The translations under genes were made by a program, and so were the position numbers. From the NCBI GenBank assembly GCA_022760735.1, contig JAKELU010000001.1, positions 2,383-66,382 on the forward strand: DNA of 64,000 nt, given 5' to 3'. The stretch's first letter is position 1. Each line of letters starts with the position of its first letter. Below are positions 40,135 through 49,647 of this stretch, piece after piece. The notes under the pieces were generated by a model, which had not been told where the DNA came from, searched no databases, and saw nothing but the letters and a program-made list of their open reading frames with translations. The DNA is from Firmicutes bacterium FC7 (GTDB lineage: Bacteria > Bacillota > Clostridia > Tissierellales > Tissierellaceae).

Positions 40135-41016
40135 TTACTCAAATAATCCAAGTATAAATATCCCTGCCATAACCATAGCTATTACAATATATTGCTTATA
40201 GTTTAATCTTTCTTTTAAAAATATTCTACCAAGTAAAACAGATACAATACTATAACTTGCAATCATAGGTGCTACAACTACAGAATTTGTATCTAATGCA
40301 TAAACATAAAAAAATTGGCCAGCAGTTTCAAATATTGCTGCGAATAATTTATCTTTTTCTTTATAAAATAGAAATTTCTGTCTTTTGATTAAAATAATAT
40401 AAAAAAGTGAGATAACTCCACAGAGAAGAAAAGTAAGTTCATATGATATTAAGGCTTCTTCAGGGCTCATTAGACGACTTAGGTAAACATCATCTAAGAA
40501 AGTACCCATAGCATCTACAATAGCATAGAGAATGGGAAATATCAGAGCAAGCGCACCTAATCTTTTTCCTGATAAATAATCCTCTGAAAGTTTTCTTTCT
40601 ATGGATGCGATTGCAATAAGACCTATTGTTATAATAGTTATAGCAAAAAATTGCATAGAGTTCATTCTCTTGCCTAAAACTATAAATGCTAAAATTCCAG
40701 CAATGGCACCAGAAGTATTACTTACTGGTGAATTAATAGAAACTTCTAAATACCTAAGTCCTACATAACCTAATGCCATCGATAAAATATACATGGCTGA
40801 TACAGGTAGATACTTTATAATATTTGCAGGATTATATTGCCAGTTCATCTTCATAAGTTCAAAAATCGCCTGAATCCCCATTATTAGACCAACCATGACT
40901 ACAATTCTTAAATGACTATATCTATCATTTGGGTCTGTACCTTTCTTGTAAAAAAGATCAGCTATCCCCCATAATAAAATTGTTAGTACTGCTGATACAT
41001 ACCAATTAAATATCAC
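40135..41016 (-). CDS. EamA/DMT family transporter
   Basis: A 293-residue protein with about ten membrane helices in two repeats, the second ending SVLLGRIFLKERLNYKQYIVIAMVMAGIF, the usual EamA signature (IFLKERL). First repeat: LAFIVLGKRMNSMQFFAITIITIGLIAIA. It belongs to the drug/metabolite transporter superfamily; the substrate is unknown. Upstream of aroA on the same strand, without clear linkage. Confidence 0.9.
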   Translation of the reverse strand: MIFNWYVSAVLTILLWGIADLFYKKGTDPNDRYSHLRIVVMVGLIMGIQAIFELMKMNWQYNPANIIKYLPVSAMYILSMALGYVGLRYLEVSINSPVSNTSGAIAGILAFIVLGKRMNSMQFFAITIITIGLIAIASIERKLSEDYLSGKRLGALALIFPILYAIVDAMGTFLDDVYLSRLMSPEEALISYELTFLLCGVISLFYIILIKRQKFLFYKEKDKLFAAIFETAGQFFYVYALDTNSVVVAPMIASYSIVSVLLGRIFLKERLNYKQYIVIAMVMAGIFILGLFE

Positions 41017-41108
41017 TATTTACCTCCTAATTTCAATAAATAATACATATATGGTCTTAGATTTACTTATATAAAGTACCCACTAAGTTATCTTATAAAA
41101 CATAAATG

Positions 41109-41139
41109 AGAGGCTTAAACTTGTTATGTTTAAGCCTCT
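41109..41139 (-). terminator. Terminator of the ABC exporter operon
   Basis: A 12-bp perfect stem (agaggcttaaac with gtttaagcctct), seven-base loop, five bases past the permease stop. Confidence 0.82.
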
Positions 41140-41143
41140 TGTT

Positions 41144-43732
41144 TTAGATTATCTCCTGTTTGAGTGAATCTATTATATTTTCTTTTTTAATCTTTGCGCT
41201 TGAGTAAAGCATTGTTACTCCAACTATAATAAATACTGCAACAATTGTAATTATAATATTTATCCATGGAATAGTAAAGTCATAGCTAAAACTTATGTTT
41301 AAGTTCCTATGCATTAGATACATTAATGCTATACTTATTGGGAGCCCATACATTAGAGCCTTGAGACCATAAAATATGCTTTCATAATTAATCATTTTAC
41401 TAAAACTGCTTGGAGTCATACCTACAGATTTTAGCATTGCAAATTCTCTTTTTCTAAGAGCAATACTTGTTGATATTGTATTTAATATGTTTGCAATACA
41501 GATAGCAGTTATTAACGTTATAAAACCATAGATAAATACAGACATTAGTAAAATCATTTGCTGTTCATTTTGTCTTACCTGATGTACATTATATATATAG
41601 AGATTAATATCCTGGATTTCTTCAATCTCCTTTTCAAGCTCCATTGGATTATCTGTCTTAATATATAGTTCTGATGTGATATTATATTCAACATCTTTAT
41701 TATCAACAATTCTTTTTAAGACATCTCTTGAAACTATTATATTTAAACCACCTATATTATCTGTACTACTTATGCCCAATGGAAGTTTATCTGTTAAAGC
41801 TGCTATTTCAATTGTAGCTAGTGATATTTCCTCGTCATCGTCAATATATTTTAAATCTAGCTTATCTCCCTTGGTTGTTTTGATAGTCTTTTCTTGAACA
41901 TATTTGCCTACATTACCATCTTGATATTTCATAGTATCTATAACTATGCCCTGTGGATTATCTGTTTGCTTTAATGCTTCAAAATCAACACCTACTTCCT
42001 TAGAATACTCCATTAAAGATTCATCATCTAAGGCTTTAACATCTACATAATACGGATATTTCCCATCCTTATTTTCATATTCATAAAATTGCATTAAATA
42101 ATCTGAAATTTTGGCCTTATCTACCCACGCCCTTGCAACTATTGTATTTATTGATGTTGATTCTTTTACATTATCAAGCATCTGGATTTGATTAATTATT
42201 TCTTCTTGTTCTTGTTCATCATCCATATTTACATGTACTAATATATCAAAATTTATTCCATATTGAGTAAGTATTAAGGATTTTTCTAAACTTGATGTAA
42301 AATATGATACTGATAAATATAATACTATGCTTATAATCAAAGAGAAGACTGTTGCTTTATATCTACTTTTATTTCTTTTTAAGTTCTTAAGTCCCAAATC
42401 TCCTTCTATTCCAAATAGCATTCGAGTAAGCTTAGATGTTTTTACTTCCTTATTAGATAATTTAATATCAGCTGTTTGCCTTATGGCATCAATTGCAGAT
42501 ATATTCGATGCCCTTTTGGCAGGAATAAATGTTGAAATAAGAATTGTAGTTATTGATATTAATATAGAAATTATTATAGTCGATGGTAATATGACTACTT
42601 TAAATTTTTCTGTAATGTTTAAAACTCCTTCAATTATTGGGTTAATTGCAAAAAATGTTATACTGATACCTACAAAACCAGCAAGAATACCAATGGGAAT
42701 ACTAATTGCTCCGATTACAACTCCTTCAAAGAAAACAGAATTTCTCTTCTGCTTTTTTGTTGCACCCACACTGGACAGCATTCCAAGGTGTCTAGATCTC
42801 TCAGACACAGAAATTGCAAAGGCATTATAGATTAACGATATAGAACCAACTATAATGATTACCATAATAATTGCTGATAAATTGACCAGCATCTTTCTTA
42901 CAGAATCATTCTTAATTACTCCATAATATCTTAATAGTTCATTGTTAAAGTAAAATTCTTCTATACTATTCTTCGCGGCAATTTCTTCAGCATGTTTAAA
43001 TAAAGAGCCCTTTACCTTGTTAAAAGTTATATAAACATCAACAGCATCATCTTTATCTAAGATATTTTCGTCTATATAAGATATTGCAGTATACCCCGGT
43101 GACCATGCATATTCCCAATTAGGACTTTCAATAATTCCAACGATTTTATAAACCTTAGTAAATTCTGTTGTTAGTACCTCTTTAATACCATCCTTATCCC
43201 TTTGCAAGGGGTTATTTCGGATAATAAAGTCATTTGATCCATCAAGCATGTATCTATGACCAATACCAAGTGAGATTTCATCTCCAATACTTAAATTAAC
43301 CTTTCCATAACTTATTATAGATTGCGAAATTACTAATTCATTGTTATTTGCTGGTAATCTTCCCTCAACTAACTTGATAGGTTTACTTTTAAACCCAGCT
43401 TCATTCAACTCTTCTATAAACAAATATGGTTTGTTTTGATTCTGACTACCTTTAAGTGGGGAAAATCCCAAATCTCTGCTTAGATATAAACTTTTAGTTT
43501 CTTCGTCATTTTCTAGCGCTTCAAGTTGCCCTATATTTACATTCTTATAATTAATATGCCATTCACCGTCTTTTGCAATAGTTTGTCTAATTAACAAATC
43601 TAAAAATGATACTCCTATTGTAGCTACAGCAGTTATCATTGCAACTGAAATGATTGCACCAATTATTGTTACTAATGTTCTTTTCTTATTTAGCATTAAA
43701 TGTCTAATAGTAAGCTTATTTACTATATTCAC
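41144..43732 (-). CDS. ABC transporter permease (FtsX/MacB-like, two-domain)
   Basis: An 862-residue permease with an N-terminal helix (about 20-40), a large extracellular domain, a first FtsX block (about 275-400: GSISLIYNAFAISVSERSRHLGML and SSVGATKKQ), a second extracellular domain, and a C-terminal FtsX block (LNTISTSIALRKREFAMLKSVGMTPSSF). It probably moves or resists a lipophilic molecule or peptide rather than importing nutrients. It begins with GTG and overlaps the ATPase gene by four bases (GTGA). A two-component system lies just upstream. Confidence 0.9.
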   Translation of the reverse strand: MNIVNKLTIRHLMLNKKRTLVTIIGAIISVAMITAVATIGVSFLDLLIRQTIAKDGEWHINYKNVNIGQLEALENDEETKSLYLSRDLGFSPLKGSQNQNKPYLFIEELNEAGFKSKPIKLVEGRLPANNNELVISQSIISYGKVNLSIGDEISLGIGHRYMLDGSNDFIIRNNPLQRDKDGIKEVLTTEFTKVYKIVGIIESPNWEYAWSPGYTAISYIDENILDKDDAVDVYITFNKVKGSLFKHAEEIAAKNSIEEFYFNNELLRYYGVIKNDSVRKMLVNLSAIIMVIIIVGSISLIYNAFAISVSERSRHLGMLSSVGATKKQKRNSVFFEGVVIGAISIPIGILAGFVGISITFFAINPIIEGVLNITEKFKVVILPSTIIISILISITTILISTFIPAKRASNISAIDAIRQTADIKLSNKEVKTSKLTRMLFGIEGDLGLKNLKRNKSRYKATVFSLIISIVLYLSVSYFTSSLEKSLILTQYGINFDILVHVNMDDEQEQEEIINQIQMLDNVKESTSINTIVARAWVDKAKISDYLMQFYEYENKDGKYPYYVDVKALDDESLMEYSKEVGVDFEALKQTDNPQGIVIDTMKYQDGNVGKYVQEKTIKTTKGDKLDLKYIDDDEEISLATIEIAALTDKLPLGISSTDNIGGLNIIVSRDVLKRIVDNKDVEYNITSELYIKTDNPMELEKEIEEIQDINLYIYNVHQVRQNEQQMILLMSVFIYGFITLITAICIANILNTISTSIALRKREFAMLKSVGMTPSSFSKMINYESIFYGLKALMYGLPISIALMYLMHRNLNISFSYDFTIPWINIIITIVAVFIIVGVTMLYSSAKIKKENIIDSLKQEII

Positions 43733-44412
43733 TGACGAATCACCTCGTCCTTAGCAATCTTTCCATCTTCTATAGCTATAATTCTATCCGCCTGTAATGC
43801 AATGTTCTCATCATGAGTAATTACAATTAAGGTTTGCTCATAAGTTTTATTGAACATCTTTAAAAGTGAAATAATTTCTTTGCTGTTTTTGCTATCAAGA
43901 TTACCTGTAGGCTCATCAGCTAACATTATTGCAGGATTGCTTATTATCGCTCTTCCTATGGATACCCTTTGCTGTTGTCCACCAGAAAGCTGATTAGGAA
44001 GGTGCTTTAGTCTATCTTTTAATCCAAGTATTTTTACAATATTGTTAAAGTGTGCCTTGTCAACCTTATGACCGTCTAGTAATAATGGCAATGTAATATT
44101 CTCTTCTACATTAAGCACTGGAATTAAATTATAAAACTGATATATAAGTCCTATTTGTCTTCGCCTAAAAATAGCAAGTTGTGTTTCATCTAATTTATAA
44201 ATATCTGAATCTTCAATTAAAACCCTGCCGCTAGTTGGCTTGTCAACTCCTCCAAGTAAGTGTAACAATGTTGATTTACCTGATCCCGAAGGACCAATAA
44301 TTGCTACAAACTCACCTTTTTTAACTGAAAAACTAATATCATTTAAAGCTTTTACAGCAGTTTCTCCACTGCCATATACTTTAGACAGATTTTCTACTCT
44401 TAATATTTCCAT
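43729..44412 (-). CDS. ABC transporter ATPase (MacB/LolD/BceA type)
   Basis: A 227-residue ATPase with GPSGSGKSTLLHLLGG (Walker A), QLSGGQQQRVSIGRA (signature), IMLADEPTGNLDSKNS (Walker B) and a THDEN His switch. LADEPTGNLD is typical of the FtsX-coupled exporter class. Pairs with the permease that overlaps its stop codon. Confidence 0.95.
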   Translation of the reverse strand: MEILRVENLSKVYGSGETAVKALNDISFSVKKGEFVAIIGPSGSGKSTLLHLLGGVDKPTSGRVLIEDSDIYKLDETQLAIFRRRQIGLIYQFYNLIPVLNVEENITLPLLLDGHKVDKAHFNNIVKILGLKDRLKHLPNQLSGGQQQRVSIGRAIISNPAIMLADEPTGNLDSKNSKEIISLLKMFNKTYEQTLIVITHDENIALQADRIIAIEDGKIAKDEVIRQ

Positions 44413-44504
44413 ACTAACCCTCCAAATATTTTGCTAACTTTAGTATATCTGTCCAAAATGACTATAAGGTGACTCAATTATTACAATTTAGTCACCTTTG
44501 ATCC

Positions 44505-45530
44505 TTATACTATTTGCTTATAAAATTTAATACTAAATTGTGTTCCTTCATTTTTCTTACTCTTTACTGTTAAATCCCCATTTTGACTCTCTACAATGCT
44601 CTTTGCCATAGCTAGCCCAATACCAACACTATCACTGCTAGCATTTTTCCCCTTGTAGAACCTTTTAAAAATATAGGGCAGGTCTTCCTTATCAATTCCA
44701 TTCCCATTATCAGATATTTTTATTTCAGTGTATAATGGATTTTCTTCATAAGATATTGTTATACTTCCAGTTCTATTAGTATGTTCAATACAATTCTTAA
44801 CTATATTTATTATGGCCTCTGCTGTCCAATTAAAATCACCAGTGAAAGCCACATCTGAATCACCTTCTATAATCAAGTTTTGTTCCTTTAATTCTAATGG
44901 TATAAGCAAGGCATTTATTGCTTTTTTTATAAGTTCTGATACATTTACCATCTCTCTTTTAAAGCTAATAGTACCTGCGTCAATCTTAGATAACTTCAAT
45001 AGTGATGTTAAAAGCCATTCCATCCTATCTAACTGTGCCTGAATAATTTTAGTAAACTCCATTCTTTTTTCTGCTTCCAAGTTTTCATTACTTAACAAGT
45101 CTGTCATTACCATCATTGAAGTTAACGGTGTCTTCAATTGATGAGATATATCAGATAAAGAATCTGCCAACAGTTTCTTTTCTCTTTTTTCATATTCTCC
45201 ATACTTAGAAAGTATTAGGGTAACCTTATATATTTCATTTTTTAATATACTAAGTTCTCCCTCAACGTTATCCCTAATATCCATGGAAAAATCTCCACTA
45301 CTAATTGTTCGTAAATATTCCGATAGCTTTTTGATTTCCTCATATCTCTTTTTGGTATAAAAAATGCAAAAATAGATAAGTAAGATACAAGTAATCATTG
45401 TTACAATTCCTAAAAACACATTAAATACTAATATAATAATAGTTCCAACAATGGATATAATTAGCATTAAAACAAGTAGGTTCCTAAAATCCTTATTTCT
45501 TAGCAAATTAATCACCAGCCTTATATCCAA
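44505..45530 (-). CDS. Sensor histidine kinase paired with the ABC exporter
   Basis: A 341-residue kinase with two close membrane helices (about 16-55) and almost no extracellular loop, then phospho-His in DISHQLKTPLTSMM and an ATPase domain (NIVKNCIEHTNR, DNGNGIDKEDLPYIFKRFYKG, GIGLAMAKSIVE). Kinases without an outer sensor usually take their signal from the linked ABC transporter, as in Bce-type systems. Its start lies inside the end of the regulator gene (23-base overlap). Confidence 0.92.
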   Translation of the reverse strand: MDIRLVINLLRNKDFRNLLVLMLIISIVGTIIILVFNVFLGIVTMITCILLIYFCIFYTKKRYEEIKKLSEYLRTISSGDFSMDIRDNVEGELSILKNEIYKVTLILSKYGEYEKREKKLLADSLSDISHQLKTPLTSMMVMTDLLSNENLEAEKRMEFTKIIQAQLDRMEWLLTSLLKLSKIDAGTISFKREMVNVSELIKKAINALLIPLELKEQNLIIEGDSDVAFTGDFNWTAEAIINIVKNCIEHTNRTGSITISYEENPLYTEIKISDNGNGIDKEDLPYIFKRFYKGKNASSDSVGIGLAMAKSIVESQNGDLTVKSKKNEGTQFSIKFYKQIV

Positions 45531-46185
45531 GCCCCCTAACAGTTTTAATAACTTTAGGGTTTTGAGGATCGTCCTCTATTTTTTCTCGTATTCTCTTAAT
45601 ATATACTGTCAATGTATTATCATTTACAAAATCTCCTGCTACATCCCATATGCTCTCTAACAGCTGATTTCTAGTTAAAATTTGTCCCATATTATTAAAG
45701 AAAGTTAATAATAGTCTATATTCCAATGCAGTAAGGTTTATTTCCTCCCCACCTTTATAGACTTTTGCTTCTAAGGTATTAATCTTTATATTTCCCAATT
45801 CAATAATAGACTTTGAGTCATCATCCTTTTGATATCTACGCAATACTGACTTTATCCTTGAAACTAGCTCTCTAATTCGAAATGGCTTAGTTACATAATC
45901 GTCTGCACCCATATCAAGTCCCATTACAACATTTACTTCATCATCACATGCAGTCAAAAATATTATAGGTGTATCGCTTCTATCTCGTACCATTTTACAT
46001 AGTTCATAACCACTACCATCTGGTAATGTCACATCTAATAGTATTAGATCAAATTTCTTTCCTTCTATTTGCTTTTTACCACATGCTACATCATAACAAA
46101 TAGTAATATCATATCCTTCCTGCTGAAGGGAGTATTCCAATCCTGCTGCTATAGTTTTATCATCTTCTACTAATAGTACCTTCAA
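45508..46185 (-). CDS. OmpR-family response regulator
   Basis: A 225-residue regulator with receiver (VEDDKTIAAGLEYSL; phospho-Asp in ILLDVTLPDG; Lys in DDYVTKPFRI) and winged-helix DNA-binding domain (EINLTALEYRLLLTFFNNMG, DNTLTVYIKRIREKIEDDPQNPKVIKTVRGLGY). It leads the regulator-kinase-ABC exporter run; an extended -10 (TGGTATAAT, near 46215-46220) lies before it. Confidence 0.93.
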   Translation of the reverse strand: MKVLLVEDDKTIAAGLEYSLQQEGYDITICYDVACGKKQIEGKKFDLILLDVTLPDGSGYELCKMVRDRSDTPIIFLTACDDEVNVVMGLDMGADDYVTKPFRIRELVSRIKSVLRRYQKDDDSKSIIELGNIKINTLEAKVYKGGEEINLTALEYRLLLTFFNNMGQILTRNQLLESIWDVAGDFVNDNTLTVYIKRIREKIEDDPQNPKVIKTVRGLGYKAGD

Positions 46186-46238
46186 GTTATCACTCCTTTC
46201 AATAACATAGTAATATTATACCAATTTTGGATTTAAAA

Positions 46239-46267
46239 AAAGCAACAATCCATAGACTGTTGCCTTT
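46239..46267 (-). terminator. Terminator of the VanY/R/S-like operon
   Basis: Minus-strand arms AAGGCAACAGT and ATTGTTGCTTT pair with two G-U pairs, followed by a T run. It lies 12 bases after the kinase stop and just before the next operon's promoter. Confidence 0.8.
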
Positions 46268-46278
46268 AGTATAAAATA

Positions 46279-47412
46279 TTATGATGGTATAGTTATTGTA
46301 AATGTAGTATTCTCTACATTACTTTCTACTGTTATTGTCCCATTATGGGCTAAGATAATTTCTTTAGCAATAGCAAGGCCTAATCCTGCTCCCCCTGTAT
46401 TTGTTGATCTGGCTGAATCAAGTCGATAAAATTTATCAAAAATAGTATCAAGTTTATGGGGTGGAATAGGATCCCCTTGATTCCTAAAAGTAATAGTGAT
46501 ATTGTCTATATTTTTAAAAGCAGAAATTTCTATAATACTATTTTCATAGCTGTAGGCTATAGCATTTTTTAAAATATTGTTGAATACACGTGCAAGTTTA
46601 TCAGCATCTCCTACCAAGATTAAATCATCGGGCACAGAAATAACTACCTGTTTTCCTTGAGGTTCTAGCAATGGATAAAACTCTTCAACTAACTGGTGAA
46701 ACATAAACTCAAGCTTTATTTTACCTTTATTCAAAACAATGGACTGTAGATTAAATCGTGTTATATCAAAGAACTCGTTAATTAATTCCTCTAATCTATT
46801 AGCTTTCTCTAAAGCTATACGAACATATTTCACTTTTTGATTCATGGGCATATCAGGCTCTTCATCTAAAAGACTTAAATATCCGATTATAGAAGCTAAA
46901 GGTGTTTTTAGGTCATGGGCTAAATAAGTAATCAGGTCATTTTTCCGTTGCATTTCGGTTTGCACAAGTTGCTGATTCTTTTGAGACATTGCTTTTATCC
47001 TCATAAGTTGTGTTTCAATTTCTGAATACTTTTTGGGTAGCATTAATTCATCCATATCTGAATTAAAAAGCGAATTGACTGAACTTGTAAAAATCGATAT
47101 ATCTTTTTTACTTCTGTAACGCCCATAGAAATATGCAGTAATACTTGTGGTAAAAACCAAAAGTATTATAAATGAAACTAATACAGCTATAAGAAATTGC
47201 TTTATTTCATACCAACTTTTAAATAAAACTCCTAGTTTATCTGGGCTTTTATACCATGGTTCAATAATAAAGTTATCATAAAACCACTCTTTTACTACTC
47301 CATTAAAGCTCCTATTCAACATAAACAATGCTAAGGTAAATATAATAATTCCAGTGATCAAGAGAGATACATTTATTGCCTTCTTTTTATCATTTTTCAA
47401 TTTTATAACCAA
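46279..47412 (-). CDS. VanS-like sensor histidine kinase
   Basis: A 377-residue kinase with two membrane helices (about 14-34 and 70-92) around a short outer loop. The dimerisation motif YLAHDLKTPLASIIGYLSLLDEEPDMP is highly characteristic of VanS-type kinases, followed by EELINEFFDITRFNLQ and an ATPase domain (NILKNAIAYSYE, FRNQGDPIPPHKL, GGAGLGLAIAKEI). The start is TTG at 47412 or 47400. It overlaps the VanR-like gene. Confidence 0.9.
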   Translation of the reverse strand: MVIKLKNDKKKAINVSLLITGIIIFTLALFMLNRSFNGVVKEWFYDNFIIEPWYKSPDKLGVLFKSWYEIKQFLIAVLVSFIILLVFTTSITAYFYGRYRSKKDISIFTSSVNSLFNSDMDELMLPKKYSEIETQLMRIKAMSQKNQQLVQTEMQRKNDLITYLAHDLKTPLASIIGYLSLLDEEPDMPMNQKVKYVRIALEKANRLEELINEFFDITRFNLQSIVLNKGKIKLEFMFHQLVEEFYPLLEPQGKQVVISVPDDLILVGDADKLARVFNNILKNAIAYSYENSIIEISAFKNIDNITITFRNQGDPIPPHKLDTIFDKFYRLDSARSTNTGGAGLGLAIAKEIILAHNGTITVESNVENTTFTITIPS

Positions 47413-48100
47413 CTCCCCATACGGTTTTTATATATTTAGGGTGTTCTGCAGAATCATGCATTTTTTCTCTTAAATGTCTTATGTGCACCATTACCGTATT
47501 ATTGCTGTTACTAAAATATTTATCCCCCCACACTTCACGAAATAGTTCCTCAGCACTAACTACACGCCCTTTGTTTGATGCTAACACCCATAGAATTGAA
47601 AATTCAGTTGGGGTTAAATCAATTTTTCTTTCATTTACTATACATTCATGAGTATCCTTGTTCAACACTACACCAGAAAACTCAATTATATTCTCATCAT
47701 TTAATGTTTTTTTTGAATTATACTTGATATATCTTCGTAATTGTGCTTTAACACGGGCTACGAGTTCTAATGGCTTAAAGGGTTTAGTAATATAATCATC
47801 AGCACCAAGTGTTAATCCGGTAATTTTATCGATTTCTTCTACTTTTGCCGTCAACATAATTATAGGAAAATTGAAATTTTCCCTAATCTTTTGGCATAGT
47901 GTAAAACCATCAATATCTGGAAGCATAACATCAAGTATTGCAAGGTCTAACCTCTCTAAACTAACACACTTTAATGCATCCTGTCCATTGTAAAATTTAT
48001 GAACTAGAAAACCTTCATTCCTTAAATACACTTCAATTAGGTCAGCTATTACTTGCTCATCGTCTACAACTAATATATTAATTCCCATATGGTTCATCAT
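47390..48100 (-). CDS. VanR-like response regulator
   Basis: A 236-residue OmpR-type regulator closely resembling VanR: ILVVDDEQVIADLIEVYLRNE, LDLAILDVMLPDIDGFTLCQ, IIMLTAKVEEIDKITGL and LGADDYITKPFKPLELVARV. Its winged helix ends HIRHLREKMHDSAEHPKYIK. Seven bases after the D,D-carboxypeptidase gene and overlapping the kinase by 23 bases. The start may be ATG at 48088 rather than 48100. Confidence 0.93.
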   Translation of the reverse strand: MMNHMGINILVVDDEQVIADLIEVYLRNEGFLVHKFYNGQDALKCVSLERLDLAILDVMLPDIDGFTLCQKIRENFNFPIIMLTAKVEEIDKITGLTLGADDYITKPFKPLELVARVKAQLRRYIKYNSKKTLNDENIIEFSGVVLNKDTHECIVNERKIDLTPTEFSILWVLASNKGRVVSAEELFREVWGDKYFSNSNNTVMVHIRHLREKMHDSAEHPKYIKTVWGVGYKIEK

Positions 48101-48106
48101 CCTTCT

Positions 48107-49081
48107 TTAGTTACTTAGAAACTTTCCATATATCGTTAAAGCATCCTTTATATGATACTGTTCTGTATAATTATTCCCCGCCGCTCCTGCTGTTACTAAG
48201 AGATATTCACTACCATTTTTTTCAGCTAAGCTAGCCAAGCAAAGTCCAGCTTCTTCAGTATAACCAGTCTTTCCACCAAGAATTTTTCCTCCATCAAATG
48301 TTAAAGCGTTTGTTTTCTTAAGCAATGTGCTATATAAGGTAATTCCATCGGGATGACGATTTGTACTTGAAGTAGAATGAATCATTGTGGTAAATATCTC
48401 ATAAAATACTTCATTATTAAGTGCATATTCAAGTAGCTTGGCTATATCTTTTACTGTAGTATAATGATTATCATCGTGAAGTCCTGTGGCATTTGTAAAA
48501 TGGGTATCCTCCATCCCAATTTCTATTGCCTTCTTATTCATTAACTTTGAAAATTCACTTTCTGAACCAGAGACTCTAAGAGCTAGCCCTATTGAAGCTT
48601 CAGCTCCAGAAGGTAGTAGAGTCCCGTATAACAAATCAATTGCCGCTACTTCTTCCCCAGGTAAAAATCCAGCCATTGAAGCATTAGCATTGTACAGGTC
48701 AGAAAAAATCTCTCTCGGAAGAATGATTAGTTCATTTAAATCAGAAATATTTTCAATCGCTACCAAAACAGTCATAATCTTTGTAAGCGAAGCAGGAAAA
48801 ATTCTCTCCTCACTTCCTCTTTCAAAGACAACATAATGATTCTTTAAATTAACCAGTATTACATGTGGACTATTTAACTCTCCTAATATATCTTGATGTA
48901 CGATTGTTTTGGCTTGTTCTGATAAATGATAACTTGCATTATCTGGTATTTTGCTATTATCAATTGAGAGATATTTAATAATAGTTTTATATGATTTAAA
49001 TATCAATAAAGCAATAATTAAGGTTAATATACAATTTCTACGATATTTACTACTTCTCCTAGCATTTCTTTTTTGTCGCAT
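48107..49081 (-). CDS. Serine-type D-Ala-D-Ala carboxypeptidase (VanY-like/DacA family)
   Basis: A 324-residue membrane-anchored penicillin-binding-type carboxypeptidase that removes the terminal D-Ala from cell-wall stem peptides. Anchor at about residues 16-34. Catalytic motifs: S98-x-x-K101 (PASLTKIM), S-G-A at 157-159 where many relatives have SGN, and K270-T-G (GGKTGYT). There is a Pro/basic-poor N-terminus and no clear C-terminal amphipathic anchor. First gene of an operon with VanR/VanS-like regulators, so its level is likely induced by wall stress or glycopeptides. No vanH, ligase or vanX gene is near. Confidence 0.9.
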   Translation of the reverse strand: MRQKRNARRSSKYRRNCILTLIIALLIFKSYKTIIKYLSIDNSKIPDNASYHLSEQAKTIVHQDILGELNSPHVILVNLKNHYVVFERGSEERIFPASLTKIMTVLVAIENISDLNELIILPREIFSDLYNANASMAGFLPGEEVAAIDLLYGTLLPSGAEASIGLALRVSGSESEFSKLMNKKAIEIGMEDTHFTNATGLHDDNHYTTVKDIAKLLEYALNNEVFYEIFTTMIHSTSSTNRHPDGITLYSTLLKKTNALTFDGGKILGGKTGYTEEAGLCLASLAEKNGSEYLLVTAGAAGNNYTEQYHIKDALTIYGKFLSN

Positions 49082-49149
49082 TAAAACACATCCTTTCTAT
49101 GGTCTATTTAACCATAAAAGAAAGAAATGTGTTTTAATTATTGCTTATC

Positions 49150-49165
49150 AAAATCTTAAGATTTT
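49150..49165. promoter_or_regulatory. Perfect 16-bp palindrome upstream of the VanY-like gene
   Basis: AAAATCTTAAGATTTT lies 69-84 bases before the carboxypeptidase start and 15 bases after the stop of the GIY-YIG gene. It could be a regulator site for the operon or a weak terminator; no T run supports the latter. Confidence 0.4.
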
Positions 49166-49180
49166 CTTATGTGATAGATT

Positions 49181-49525
49181 TTAATAAAATTCTATGTTTT
49201 CTTCTGCTAATTTTTCTTTCCACACGAACTTCATTACTTCCAGTTCTTCACTATAATCAGTCTTAGATTCATCCTTGTCATATTTTAACCTCTCAAGAAT
49301 TTCTATTGTGAAGTTCTCTTCACCATATTCTTTCCATTCTCTTTGAAGTTCTTCATTAGGATGACCGCCTGAATTAAGTTGAAATCTTGTTCTGTTTATA
49401 TATCCATTCAGATTTTGCGATGTTACAATAAAGCATTTGTTAGTCTTATTTGAACGTACAATAAATATACCCATATCAGGTCTCATCTGCTTATACTGTT
49501 CTTTAAGCTCTTTTTTTCTATCCAA
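49181..49525 (-). CDS. GIY-YIG nuclease family protein
   Basis: A 114-residue protein of a Firmicute GIY-YIG subgroup: GIFIVRSNKTNKCFIVTSQN corresponds to the GIY..YIG strands, RTRFQLNSGGHPNEELQREW to the Arg helix, and EENFTIEILERL with the later Glu/Asp-rich part. The canonical Tyr residues are replaced (GIF; CFI), so catalytic activity is uncertain. Isolated; function unknown. Confidence 0.8.
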   Translation of the reverse strand: MDRKKELKEQYKQMRPDMGIFIVRSNKTNKCFIVTSQNLNGYINRTRFQLNSGGHPNEELQREWKEYGEENFTIEILERLKYDKDESKTDYSEELEVMKFVWKEKLAEENIEFY

Positions 49526-49612
49526 TTTTTATACCCCATTTCATCTGTTTTCTTATTATCAGTACAAGTATAAATATATATCTATTTTTTGTCAAACAGA
49601 AGGTAAAAAAAT

Positions 49613-49632
49613 AGAGACCTTTGAAGGTCTCT
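49613..49632 (-). terminator. Terminator of the small exosporium-like protein gene
   Basis: Minus strand: AGAGACCTT pairs with AAGGTCTCT across two bases, then a seven-T run. It starts 15 bases past the stop. Confidence 0.85.
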
Positions 49633-49647
49633 TGTATTATGAAAAAC

